A DNA stretch of 36,292 nucleotides from Phycisphaerales bacterium. GTDB lineage: Bacteria; Planctomycetota; Phycisphaerae; Phycisphaerales; UBA1924. Each line of letters starts with the position of its first letter. The stretch's first letter is position 1. The position numbers and the translations under genes were made by a program. This document shows, piece by piece, positions 7,546-14,932 of this stretch. Where the stretch lies: positions 1 through 36,292 of the forward strand of contig JALWOY010000221.1 in NCBI GenBank assembly GCA_027083355.1, written 5' to 3'. The notes below the pieces were generated by a model that was given only the letters and a program-made list of their open reading frames with translations, was not told the DNA's origin and made no database searches.

Positions 7546-9117
7546 ATGCACCGAGTGGCGTTCGCGATTGTGCTCCTCCTGCTGATCATCTCGATCCCGG
7601 TTGTCGCCCGTCTCGGCGGACGGGGCGAGGTGCCCACCCAGCTGGAGCAACTCAAGCTCAAGATGGCGCAGGACAAGCATGTGCCCTCCGTCGATCACAC
7701 CAAATTCGCGGTGCTCAAGGAGCCGTTCGACTCGCCCGAGAAGGTCACCGAGGCGTGCCTTTCCTGCCACACCGAGCGCGGCAAAGAAGTCATGCAATCC
7801 TCGCACTGGCGCTGGGACCGCGTCGAGTACATCCCGGGCCACGGCATCCAGGCGCTCGGCAAGCGGAACGTGCTGAACAACTTCTGCATCGGCACCCAGA
7901 CCAACCTCGCCAGCTGCGACAAGTGCCACGCCGGCTTCGGGTTCGTCGATCAGAAGTTCGATTTCAACGACCCGACGCACATCGACTGTCTCGCCTGCCA
8001 CGACAACTCGGGCACCTACCTCCGCACCAGCTACGGGCGTCCGGCCGAGTCCGTCGATCTCAACGAGGTCGCCACGCACGTCGGCCGTCCCACGCGGGAT
8101 AACTGCGGCACGTGCCACTTCTTCGGCGGCGGCGGCAACAACACCAAGCACGGCGACCTCGAAAAGTCCATGTTCGATCCGTCCAGGGAGGTCGATGTCC
8201 ACCTCGCCGCCGACGGCGCCAACATCGAGTGTGTCGATTGCCACAAGGCCAAGAACCACCAGCTGCTGGGCAAGGTTTATTCGATCGCCTCGATGGACGA
8301 GCAGCGGTCCACCTGCACCCAGTGCCACGGCGAGACCCCGCACGACAAGAACCGCGTGCTCAACGAGCACACGCTCAAGGTCGCCTGCCAGACCTGCCAC
8401 ATCCCGCGGTACGCCAAGGTGAACAAGACCAACACCTACTGGGACTGGTCCGCGGCGGGCAAGTTCCGCGACGGCAAGCCGTATGTTGTCAAGGACGAGC
8501 AGGACAACCACCTCTACATGTCGATCAAGGGCTCGTTCGTTTGGGAGTCGAACCTGATTCCCGAATACATCTTCTTCAACGGCACCGCCGGGCATTATCT
8601 GCTGGGCGACAAGGTCGAGGGCGACGGCCCCGTCAAGCTCAACACGCTCTACGGCAGCTACGACGACCCCGAATCGAAGATCATCCCGGTCAAGGTCCAC
8701 CGGGCCAAGCAGCTGTTTGACCCCGTGACGCGGATGCTCATCCAGCCCAAGCTCGTCGGCAAGGAAAAGGGCGAGGGCGCCTACTGGAAGGATTTCGACT
8801 GGGACGAGGCGGCCCGCGTCGGGATGGAAGCCGTCGGGCTGCCCTACAGCGGCGAATACAGCTTCATCGACACCGAGATGACCTGGCCGCTCAACCACAT
8901 GGTCTCGCCCGCCGACGAGGCCGTCAGCTGCGTCGAATGCCACACCCGCGACGGGTCGCGTCTGGCGGGGCTCAAGGGCTTCTACATGCCCGGGCGTGAC
9001 CGATCCGAGACCGTCGAGCGGATCGGCAAACTCGCGTTGCTGATCGCCCTGGGCGGGGTCTTGCTCCACGGCGGGGTCCGGCTCGTGGCCCACCAGTTCG
9101 GAAAGGGGGCGGTGTGA
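7546..9117 (+). CDS. Octaheme c-type cytochrome, tetrathionate reductase family
   Basis: 523 residues with an N-terminal export signal/anchor (VAFAIVLLLLIISIPVVA), eight CXXCH heme sites (cysteines at about 71, 124, 148, 187, 229, 257, 281, 462) and a C-terminal membrane helix (KLALLIALGGVLLHGG). Eight hemes with a long gap before the last match the octaheme tetrathionate reductase (OTR) family, whose Shewanella member reduces tetrathionate, and nitrite or hydroxylamine in vitro. The ATG at 7546 follows AAGGAG (7534-7539); a GTG three bases earlier is possible. It is exported, with its C-terminus in the membrane, and receives electrons from the next gene, whose start overlaps its stop by one base. 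Substrate here is inferred from family and from the sulfur permeases downstream. Confidence 0.9.
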   Translation: MHRVAFAIVLLLLIISIPVVARLGGRGEVPTQLEQLKLKMAQDKHVPSVDHTKFAVLKEPFDSPEKVTEACLSCHTERGKEVMQSSHWRWDRVEYIPGHGIQALGKRNVLNNFCIGTQTNLASCDKCHAGFGFVDQKFDFNDPTHIDCLACHDNSGTYLRTSYGRPAESVDLNEVATHVGRPTRDNCGTCHFFGGGGNNTKHGDLEKSMFDPSREVDVHLAADGANIECVDCHKAKNHQLLGKVYSIASMDEQRSTCTQCHGETPHDKNRVLNEHTLKVACQTCHIPRYAKVNKTNTYWDWSAAGKFRDGKPYVVKDEQDNHLYMSIKGSFVWESNLIPEYIFFNGTAGHYLLGDKVEGDGPVKLNTLYGSYDDPESKIIPVKVHRAKQLFDPVTRMLIQPKLVGKEKGEGAYWKDFDWDEAARVGMEAVGLPYSGEYSFIDTEMTWPLNHMVSPADEAVSCVECHTRDGSRLAGLKGFYMPGRDRSETVERIGKLALLIALGGVLLHGGVRLVAHQFGKGAV

Positions 9118-9827
9118 TGAGCGAGAAGAAAGTCTACATCTACACGCGGTTCGAACGCTTCTGGCACTGGATGCAGGCGATGCTCATCTTCTTCCTGCTC
9201 CTGACCGGGTTCGAGGTCCACGGGTCCTACAAGTTCTTCGGGTACGACCAGGCCGTGCGCTACCACGCCGTCGCCGCCTACGCGCTGATCGTCCTGATCG
9301 CCTTCGCGATCTTCTGGCACGCGGTGACGGGCCAGTGGAAACAGTACGTCCCGACGCGGAAGATGCTCACGGCCCAGCTCCGCTACTACATCCTCGGCAT
9401 CTTCCGCGACGAACCCCACCCGACCCGAAAAACCGCGCTCAGCAAGCTCAACCCGCTGCAGAGGCTGGTTTACCTCGGGCTCAAGATCCTCGTCATCCCC
9501 GTCATGGTCATCTCCGGCGTGCTCTACATGCTCTACCGCTACCCGTCCAGCCACGGCGTCGCCGCGATCAACGTCGACAGCCTCACCTTCATCGCCGTGC
9601 TCCACACCGCGGGCGCCTTCGCGCTGGCGTTCTTCATCATCGCTCATGTGTATCTCACGACCACGGGCCGGACGGTGACATCCAACCTCGAAGCCATGAT
9701 GACCGGGTACGAGGTGATCGAGGACGATACCCCGGACGGCGAAGCGCCCGAAAGAGGCGAGCCCCGCCCGGACGAGACCACGTCGGACCATCCGGAGCAC
9801 GCCCCGGAGATCGCGGCCAACGCGTAA
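9117..9827 (+). CDS. Cytochrome b561-type membrane subunit
   Basis: 236 residues with four or more membrane helices and histidines placed to bind b-type hemes: H17 in ERFWHWMQ, H50 in VRYHAVAAY, H68 in IFWHAVTG, and a late pair in LHTAGAFALAFFIIAHVYL. This is the diheme cytochrome b fold of thiosulfate reductase and hydrogenase cytochrome b subunits (Ni-Fe hydrogenase/b561 family). It most likely oxidises quinol and passes electrons to the octaheme cytochrome encoded immediately upstream. Start and upstream stop overlap as TGATG, with AAGGGGG at 9102-9108 as ribosome site. The C-terminal 40 residues are acidic and probably disordered. Confidence 0.88.
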   Translation: MSEKKVYIYTRFERFWHWMQAMLIFFLLLTGFEVHGSYKFFGYDQAVRYHAVAAYALIVLIAFAIFWHAVTGQWKQYVPTRKMLTAQLRYYILGIFRDEPHPTRKTALSKLNPLQRLVYLGLKILVIPVMVISGVLYMLYRYPSSHGVAAINVDSLTFIAVLHTAGAFALAFFIIAHVYLTTTGRTVTSNLEAMMTGYEVIEDDTPDGEAPERGEPRPDETTSDHPEHAPEIAANA

Positions 9828-9843
9828 TCAACGGAGGAAACCA

Positions 9844-10377
9844 ATGGAATCATCACGTTACGCCAATCCGTACCAGACCGGATTCCTGCTCGGGCTGCTC
9901 CTGGTCGCCACGATCTATGTCACGGGCCGGGGTCTGGGCGCCAGCGGCGTGTTCAAGAGTGTCGTCACGACCACCGTCGAGGCCGTCGCCCCCGAGCACG
10001 CCGCGAACCAGCCGTTCTATCAGGCCGTCGTCAGCAAGCACCCCGGCGCCAGCCCGTTGAAGGCGTGGCTTGTTTTCGAAGCGATCGGCCTTGTCATCGG
10101 GGCGTTCATCTCGGGGCTGGTCTCGCATCGACTGACGTTCAAGACCGAGTGCCCCCCGCACGTCCCGACCAAGGTCAGGTGGATCGCCGCGCTGTTCGGC
10201 GGGGCGTGTTTCGGCATCGGGGCCATGCTCGCCCGGGGCTGCACCAGCGGGGCGGCGCTCTCGGGCATGGCCGTGCTCTCCGTCGGCGGCATCACCACGA
10301 TGATCGCCATCTTCGGCTCGGCATACCTCGTCGCCTACCCGTTCAGGCGTCTCTGGATCGGAGGGAAGCAGTCATGA
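9844..10377 (+). CDS. YeeE/YedE-family sulfur-compound permease, first half
   Basis: 177 residues with four or so membrane helices. The signature GIGAMLARGCTSG (C133) matches the conserved G-x-G-C-T-x-G loop of YeeE/YedE (PF04143), whose studied member TsuA imports thiosulfate through a chain of cysteines. Family members are often made as two half-size proteins; the second half follows at once, with ATG and TGA overlapping by four bases (10374-10377). GGAGGAAA lies just before the start. Likely carries a reduced sulfur species across the inner membrane as a complex with the next protein. Confidence 0.88.
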   Translation: MESSRYANPYQTGFLLGLLLVATIYVTGRGLGASGVFKSVVTTTVEAVAPEHAANQPFYQAVVSKHPGASPLKAWLVFEAIGLVIGAFISGLVSHRLTFKTECPPHVPTKVRWIAALFGGACFGIGAMLARGCTSGAALSGMAVLSVGGITTMIAIFGSAYLVAYPFRRLWIGGKQS

Positions 10378-11567
10378 TGGGGCCGTTCGTACCAGACATC
10401 ATCACCGATCAGCTCAACCTCATCGTCGGTTTCCTCACGGGGCTCGGGTTCGGGTTCCTCCTCGAACAGGCGGGGTTCTCGTCGTCCAGAAAACTCACCG
10501 GCCTCTTCTACGGGACCGACTTCACCGTCCTGCGTGTCTTCTTCACCGCGGGGATCACCGCCGTCTTCGGCGTCATCATCCTGACCTCCCTGGGCCTGCT
10601 CGACAGGAACGTGATCTACGTCAACCCCACGTTCCTCTATCCCGCGATCGTCGGCGGCGCGATCATGGGCGTCGGGTTCGTCGTCGGGGGGTTCTGCCCC
10701 GGTACCGCGTTCTGCGGGTCGGCCATCGGAAAGATCGACGCGATGTTCTTCGTCCTCGGCGGGCTCCTCGGGGTGTTCCTCTTCGCCGAGGTCTTTCCGT
10801 CGATCTCCGATTTCTACCGCTCCGGCGCTTACGGCGACCTCACGCTGGATCAATGGCTCCACATCAACCCCGGACTTATCGCGCTGGGCTTCACCGTCAT
10901 CGCCGTTGCCGCGTTCATCATCACCGCGCGCATCGAGAAATCCGTCAACCCCGACGCGCCCGTCTACTCCTTCCCGACAAAGTCGCACGCCGCGTTCGCC
11001 GTTGCCGCGATCGCGCTCGGCGTCGTGGTCTCGGTCATCCCCGATCGCCAGACCCGCCTGCTCGAACGCGCGACCAGCGTGGCGTACCAGCAGCAGCACC
11101 CCGTCGAACGCATCGACCCGCAGGACCTCGCGCTCCGCATCCTCGACCGTGACAACGACATCCAGTTGATCGACGTCCGCCCGGACGCGAAACCCGGCGA
11201 TAGACTCCCCGACGCACTCACCATCGCGGTCGAAGATATGTTCGGCAAAGGCTGGGAACACGAGCTCGCCGCGACGAAGAAAAAAATCTTCTACGCCGAC
11301 GACACGAAGCCGGCCATCGAGGCCGCCACGCTCGCCAGAATCCTCGGCTACCGGAACATCGCCGTTCTGGACGGCGGGCTGAGCAAGTTCAAGGCCGAGG
11401 TGCTCGAAGTCCCGGCCCCGGACCACCCGCTCTCATTCGAGGAACAGATGGTCTACGACTTCCGCCTCGCCTCGGCCGAGAAGATCAAGAAGTTGATCGC
11501 CGAGGGGGGCAAGAAGGTCGTCAAGAAGCGCAAGATCAAGAAGGTCCAGGGCGGCTGCGGTCTCTGA
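10374..11567 (+). CDS. YeeE/YedE-family permease half fused to a rhodanese-like domain
   Basis: 397 residues. Residues about 12-225 are membrane helices with the YeeE/YedE loop GGFCPGTAFCG (C108, C114). Residues about 250-365 are a cytoplasmic rhodanese-like domain: IQLIDVRPDAKPG at its start and ARILGYRNIAVLDGGLSKF at its end. The active-site loop that normally carries the persulfide cysteine reads FYADDTKPA, so the catalytic cysteine is missing. The protein ends in a lysine-rich tail and KKVQGGCGL, giving one cysteine near the C-terminus that could take over sulfur carriage (inference). It starts at ATG 10374 after GGAGGG (10360-10365), overlapping the upstream gene by four bases. Last gene of the operon; a terminator follows. 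Confidence 0.87.
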   Translation: MMGPFVPDIITDQLNLIVGFLTGLGFGFLLEQAGFSSSRKLTGLFYGTDFTVLRVFFTAGITAVFGVIILTSLGLLDRNVIYVNPTFLYPAIVGGAIMGVGFVVGGFCPGTAFCGSAIGKIDAMFFVLGGLLGVFLFAEVFPSISDFYRSGAYGDLTLDQWLHINPGLIALGFTVIAVAAFIITARIEKSVNPDAPVYSFPTKSHAAFAVAAIALGVVVSVIPDRQTRLLERATSVAYQQQHPVERIDPQDLALRILDRDNDIQLIDVRPDAKPGDRLPDALTIAVEDMFGKGWEHELAATKKKIFYADDTKPAIEAATLARILGYRNIAVLDGGLSKFKAEVLEVPAPDHPLSFEEQMVYDFRLASAEKIKKLIAEGGKKVVKKRKIKKVQGGCGL

Positions 11568-11603
11568 CAAAGCCGGACAAAGCGAACACCTGATCTCACC
11601 CCC

Positions 11604-11630
11604 AACACCCGCCCCGGCGGGTGTTTTTTG
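11604..11630 (+). terminator. Rho-independent terminator of the cytochrome-permease operon
   Basis: Stem ACACCCGC/GCGGGTGT with loop CCCG, followed by TTTTTTG. It lies 37 bases after the permease stop codon. Confidence 0.9.
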
Positions 11631-12104
11631 TGGAATCGCTGATCGGCAAAGCACACTGACATATTGCAGACAAATAATATCTCCAATAAGCAGAAAAATA
11701 TCCTGAATCACTGGATTTCATAATCATATCCACATATCCTTATTTGGCTGTATCTGTCGCCACCATCAGTACCCGGAGATGCGTAGATCCGGCTCTGACA
11801 AATGGTTGGCGGGAGTTCATCATGGCTTGCGGGCCGCGGTCACATCACGGAAACGAGCCACAGACGACCGTTTCGCCGCCGCGACGCTGCAAACTCGAAT
11901 CAGCCCGGTTGACTCGAAACCAGACACCCCGATCGGGGTGTTTGCGCGTTGCTGTTTGGTCGCATCCGACCGCGGGGGCGTCGCTCAGAGCCGTCGAGTT
12001 CGGCGTGCCCCGTTCCAGATGGAAAGGAGGACGCCGGGTGATCGGCATGAACCGTTGACGGCACAAACCAAGAGCAAGCAGCGAACGGTGTTGAGGAAAG
12101 GGCC
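11631..12104 (+). promoter_or_regulatory. Leader region of the FadL-type gene with hairpin and mini reading frame
   Basis: 474 bases without a clear gene. 11640-11760 is strikingly AT-rich and should hold the promoter, though no good -35/-10 pair was found. At 11924-11941 is a perfect palindrome ACACCCCGATCGGGGTGT followed by TTTG, terminator-like. At 12038-12058 a six-codon frame (GTG to TGA) sits behind AAAGGAGG at 12023-12030. These could form an attenuation leader, but no known riboswitch was recognised. Confidence 0.35.
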
Positions 12105-13472
12105 ATGAAACCCAAAACCAGAAAAAGCAGATTCGTTCGGGTCGCCGCCGCCGTCTCGGCGTTGTCGGCCTTGTGCGCCACCGCCCCCATGTCGTCGGCC
12201 ACGGACGGTCATTTCCTCCACGGCATCGGCCCGATCAATCAATCGATGGGCGGGGCCGGCACCGCGGCCATTCTTGATCCTCTCGGCATGCTGAAATGGA
12301 ACCCCGCCGGGTCGGTCTCGTTCGATGAGGGCACCATCATCGAGGGCAGCCTCGAGCTGTTCGTCCCCGACCGCACCCTCCACAGCGAGGTCCCGGCCGG
12401 CGCGTTCGGCGCCGGGTTCCCCCCGTTCGATATGTCCGGGTCGACCCGCAGCAAGCGCAACGCGGCCCTGCTCCCCTCCTTCAGCATCGTCCACAAGTTC
12501 AAGGGCAGCAAGACGGCCTTCCACTTCGGGGCCATCGGCGCGGCCGGGTTCGGTGTCGAGTATCAACAGGACAATACATTCACCCCCACCTCCAACGCCA
12601 TGCTCACCGCGATGCCCCCCAACGGCGTCGGGTTCGGGCGGATCAAGTCGAGCATGGCTCTCCTGCTGATGCCCATCGGCGTTTCGCATCAGTTCACCGA
12701 CAAGCTCGACCTGGGCTTCTCGATCATCCCCGCGTTCTCCTCCCTCGAGATCACGCCCGCGCCGTTCGCCGTTCCAAACGACGCCAACGGCGACGGGTTC
12801 TTCTCATACCCGAGGCCAGAGGGCGAGGAATGGGCCTACGGCCTCGGCGTCCAGGTCGGTGTGCTCTACAAGTTCAACGACAAGTTCCGGGTCGGGGCTT
12901 CTCTCTCCAGCCCCACGTACTTCACCAAGCACACCTGGGACCGGGTCCCCGACGAGCTGGGCAACCCGCAGCAGCTCAAGTTCCGCATCAACCTCCCCAT
13001 GCACGCGTCCGTCGGTTTCGCGTGGGAGATCGTCCCCGGCACGCTCCTCGCCGCCGACGCCCGGTGGTTCAACTACAGCGATACCGACGGGTACCGCGAC
13101 GAGGGGTTCAACCCCGACGGCTCCGTCACCGGGTTCGGGTGGGACGACATCTTCGCATTCGGCATCGGCATCCAGCAGGACATCGGCGAACGCTTCAAGG
13201 TCCGCGTCGGCTACAACTACGGCGGCAACCCCGTCCCGGCCTACCTCGCGTTCTTCAATTCCCCGTGCCCCGCGATCGCGCAGCACCACATCACCGCCGG
13301 CCTCTCGTACAAAGTCAATGAGCACGTCTGGGTCCACGCCGGCTTTTATCACGTGTTCAAAAACACGGAGCAGGGGCCGTTCCACAGCCTCGCCGGGCCG
13401 GTCCCCAACACCGTTGTCAGGAACTCCATGTATGAGGATTCCGTCTCGCTCGGCGTCACCTGGCAATTCTGA
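12105..13472 (+). CDS. FadL/OmpP1/TodX-family outer-membrane channel
   Basis: 455 residues with a signal peptide (VAAAVSALSALCATAPMSSA), then the family landmark: an N-terminal plug-like stretch GPINQSMGGAGTAAILDPLG with W-N-P-A-G, as in FadL proteins. The rest is alternating beta-strand sequence ending in a terminal phenylalanine (VTWQF), the usual signal for outer-membrane barrel assembly. FadL proteins pass hydrophobic or aromatic compounds through the outer membrane by lateral opening. Its neighbours (sulfur permeases before, ArsR regulator after) raise the possibility that it passes a sulfur compound, but that is inference. It has its own leader and is separated from the upstream operon by a terminator. 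Confidence 0.85.
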   Translation: MKPKTRKSRFVRVAAAVSALSALCATAPMSSATDGHFLHGIGPINQSMGGAGTAAILDPLGMLKWNPAGSVSFDEGTIIEGSLELFVPDRTLHSEVPAGAFGAGFPPFDMSGSTRSKRNAALLPSFSIVHKFKGSKTAFHFGAIGAAGFGVEYQQDNTFTPTSNAMLTAMPPNGVGFGRIKSSMALLLMPIGVSHQFTDKLDLGFSIIPAFSSLEITPAPFAVPNDANGDGFFSYPRPEGEEWAYGLGVQVGVLYKFNDKFRVGASLSSPTYFTKHTWDRVPDELGNPQQLKFRINLPMHASVGFAWEIVPGTLLAADARWFNYSDTDGYRDEGFNPDGSVTGFGWDDIFAFGIGIQQDIGERFKVRVGYNYGGNPVPAYLAFFNSPCPAIAQHHITAGLSYKVNEHVWVHAGFYHVFKNTEQGPFHSLAGPVPNTVVRNSMYEDSVSLGVTWQF

Positions 13473-13493
13473 GTGACGTGCAAGACGGCGCCC

Positions 13494-13520
13494 CGGCCCG
13501 GGGTCTGGAACCCCGGGCCG
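13494..13520 (+). terminator. Strong GC hairpin between the FadL-type and ArsR genes
   Basis: An 11-bp perfect stem, CGGCCCGGGGT/ACCCCGGGCCG, with loop CTGGA, 21 bases after the FadL-type stop codon. There is no U-run, so it may act as an mRNA stabiliser or partial terminator rather than a full one. Confidence 0.6.
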
Positions 13521-13566
13521 AAGGCGAGCCGGGATGCATCGTCGCCGGCGCGACGGGGGCAATGCG

Positions 13567-13896
13567 ATGGACAATCCCTGCGACATCCCCGAGATCTCCG
13601 CGGAATCCGCCCAGCTCGCCGCAGAGACGCTCAAGGCTCTCGCCCACCCCCTTCGGCTCCGCCTGCTGATCGGGCTCCTCGAGCGGGAGGATTATGTCAG
13701 CAGCCTCGCCCGCCGGCTCGACGTCGCCCAGCCGGTCGTCTCGCAGCAGCTCGGCGTGCTCAAGTCGCACGGTCTCGTCCGTTCCCGAACGCGAGAGGGC
13801 TGCGCCTACTACAGCGTCTGCGAGCCGCACATCGGGCCCGTCCTCGCCTGCATCTGCCGCTGCATGGCGTCCCGTCGAGAAGGTCCCGCCGACTGA
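13567..13896 (+). CDS. ArsR-family winged-helix regulator, cysteine-rich
   Basis: 109 residues: ALAHPLRLRLLIGLL and a helix-turn-helix SSLARRLDVAQPVVSQQLGVLKSHGLV, then the wing VRSRTREGCAYYSV. Cysteines at 5, 79, 85, 95, 97 and 99 are unusually many; the last four cluster in the C-terminal helix (SVCEPHIGPVLACICRC). ArsR proteins sense metals or, as SqrR/BigR, persulfides through cysteine pairs. Lying after the sulfur permeases and FadL channel, a sulfur- or metal-responsive repressor is plausible. The start at 13567 follows GGGGG; an alternative ATG at 13534 after AAGGCGAG adds 11 residues. A transaldolase gene follows 69 bases on. Confidence 0.88.
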   Translation: MDNPCDIPEISAESAQLAAETLKALAHPLRLRLLIGLLEREDYVSSLARRLDVAQPVVSQQLGVLKSHGLVRSRTREGCAYYSVCEPHIGPVLACICRCMASRREGPAD

Positions 13897-13965
13897 GTAA
13901 GCATCTCCCGGCGACGCCGCCGGCTCTACACTTGCTGTCCGCACCCGAAACCGGAGAAAACAACG

Positions 13966-14610
13966 ATGGAGCTTTACATCGACACCGCCAATATCGACGA
14001 GATCAAGCAGGCCCACGACCTCGGCGTGCTCGACGGCGTCACCACCAACCCCTCGCTCATCGCCAAAGAGGGTGTCGACTACGGCAAGCGGCTCGCCGAG
14101 ATCTGCGCCGTCGTCGAAGGCCCCGTCTCCGCCGAGGTCATCGCCCTCGACACCGACGGCATGCTCAAAGAGGCCCGCGAGCGGGCGAAGATCGCACCCA
14201 ACATCGTCATCAAACTCCCCTGCACCGTCGACGGCCTCCGCGCCTGCAAGGCCCTCGAAGACGACGGCGTGCGCACGAACCTCACCCTCTGCTTCCAGCC
14301 CCTCCAGGCCCTCATGGTCGCCAAGGCCGGCGCTTTCCTCGTCAGCCCCTTCCTCGGCCGCATCGACGACATCGGCCTCGACGGCATGGAGCTCATCCAG
14401 CAGATCCGCCAGATCTACGACAACTACGGCCTGCCCACCAAGATCCTCGCCGCCTCGATCCGCCACCCCAAACACATGCTCGACTGCGCCCTCATCGGCG
14501 CCGACGTCGCCACCGTCCCCTTCAAGGTCATCCAGCAGTTCATGAAACACCCGCTCACCGATGTCGGCATCGAAAAATTCCTCGCCGACTACAAAAAAGC
14601 ATTCGGCTGA
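13966..14610 (+). CDS. Transaldolase / fructose-6-phosphate aldolase family protein
   Basis: 214 residues, the length of the small TalC/MipB/FSA class, with no internal gaps. [15 protein letters not shown] is the usual N-terminus, [12 protein letters not shown] the phosphate-binding region, and NIVIKLPCT holds the Schiff-base lysine K83. [12 protein letters not shown] and ILAASIRHP are also typical. It transfers dihydroxyacetone units (pentose phosphate pathway) or cleaves fructose 6-phosphate; sequence alone does not separate the two activities. Cytoplasmic. GGAG lies 10-15 bases before the start. It is followed by a repeat-filled gap and a converging gene. Confidence 0.93.
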   Translation: MELYIDTANIDEIKQAHDLGVLDGVTTNPSLIAKEGVDYGKRLAEICAVVEGPVSAEVIALDTDGMLKEARERAKIAPNIVIKLPCTVDGLRACKALEDDGVRTNLTLCFQPLQALMVAKAGAFLVSPFLGRIDDIGLDGMELIQQIRQIYDNYGLPTKILAASIRHPKHMLDCALIGADVATVPFKVIQQFMKHPLTDVGIEKFLADYKKAFG

Positions 14611-14932
14611 TCGAGCGTTTCGCCCACCCATTCCACACGATGAACGAGCCGAGGGCGCAAGCCCTCAGCCGCAAGCCGGGGTGAGGGGTTCCCTCTTCCT
14701 CTCCATTCTCTCGGTGGGATGGGCTTCCAGCCCGTCTCTCTCCTTTCTCTTCTCTTCAATCCTCGCAGTACGGGCTTTCACCCGTGTCTCTTTCTCTACC
14801 ATCCCCCACACCCATCAGCACCCACAACGAGCCGCGACCGTCAGGGAGTGGTCTTCTCATCATCCGGAGAAGAAACACCCGTCCTCGGGCCCGGGTCTGA
14901 TCGATGCACACAGGTCTTTCCTGGATTCCGTA
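14611..14932. repeat. Repeat-rich convergent intergenic region (REP-like hairpins)
   Basis: No gene. It contains GAGGGC-GCAA-GCCCTC at 14651-14666 (a stem closed by a GNRA loop) and two related hairpins, GGGCT-TCC-AGCCC at 14721-14733 and ACGGG-CTTTCA-CCCGT at 14770-14785, each followed by a pyrimidine-rich run. A copy of the ACGAGCCGCGACC element sits at 14826-14851. It is probably REP-type sequence doubling as a two-way terminator between the converging genes. Confidence 0.6.
14826..14851. repeat. Short dispersed element, copy A (intergenic)
   Basis: Begins AACGAGCCGCGACCGTCAGG and ends GAGTGG. It lies 82 bases downstream of the carboxylase stop codon and matches copies B and C at about 22 of 26 positions. 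Confidence 0.85.
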
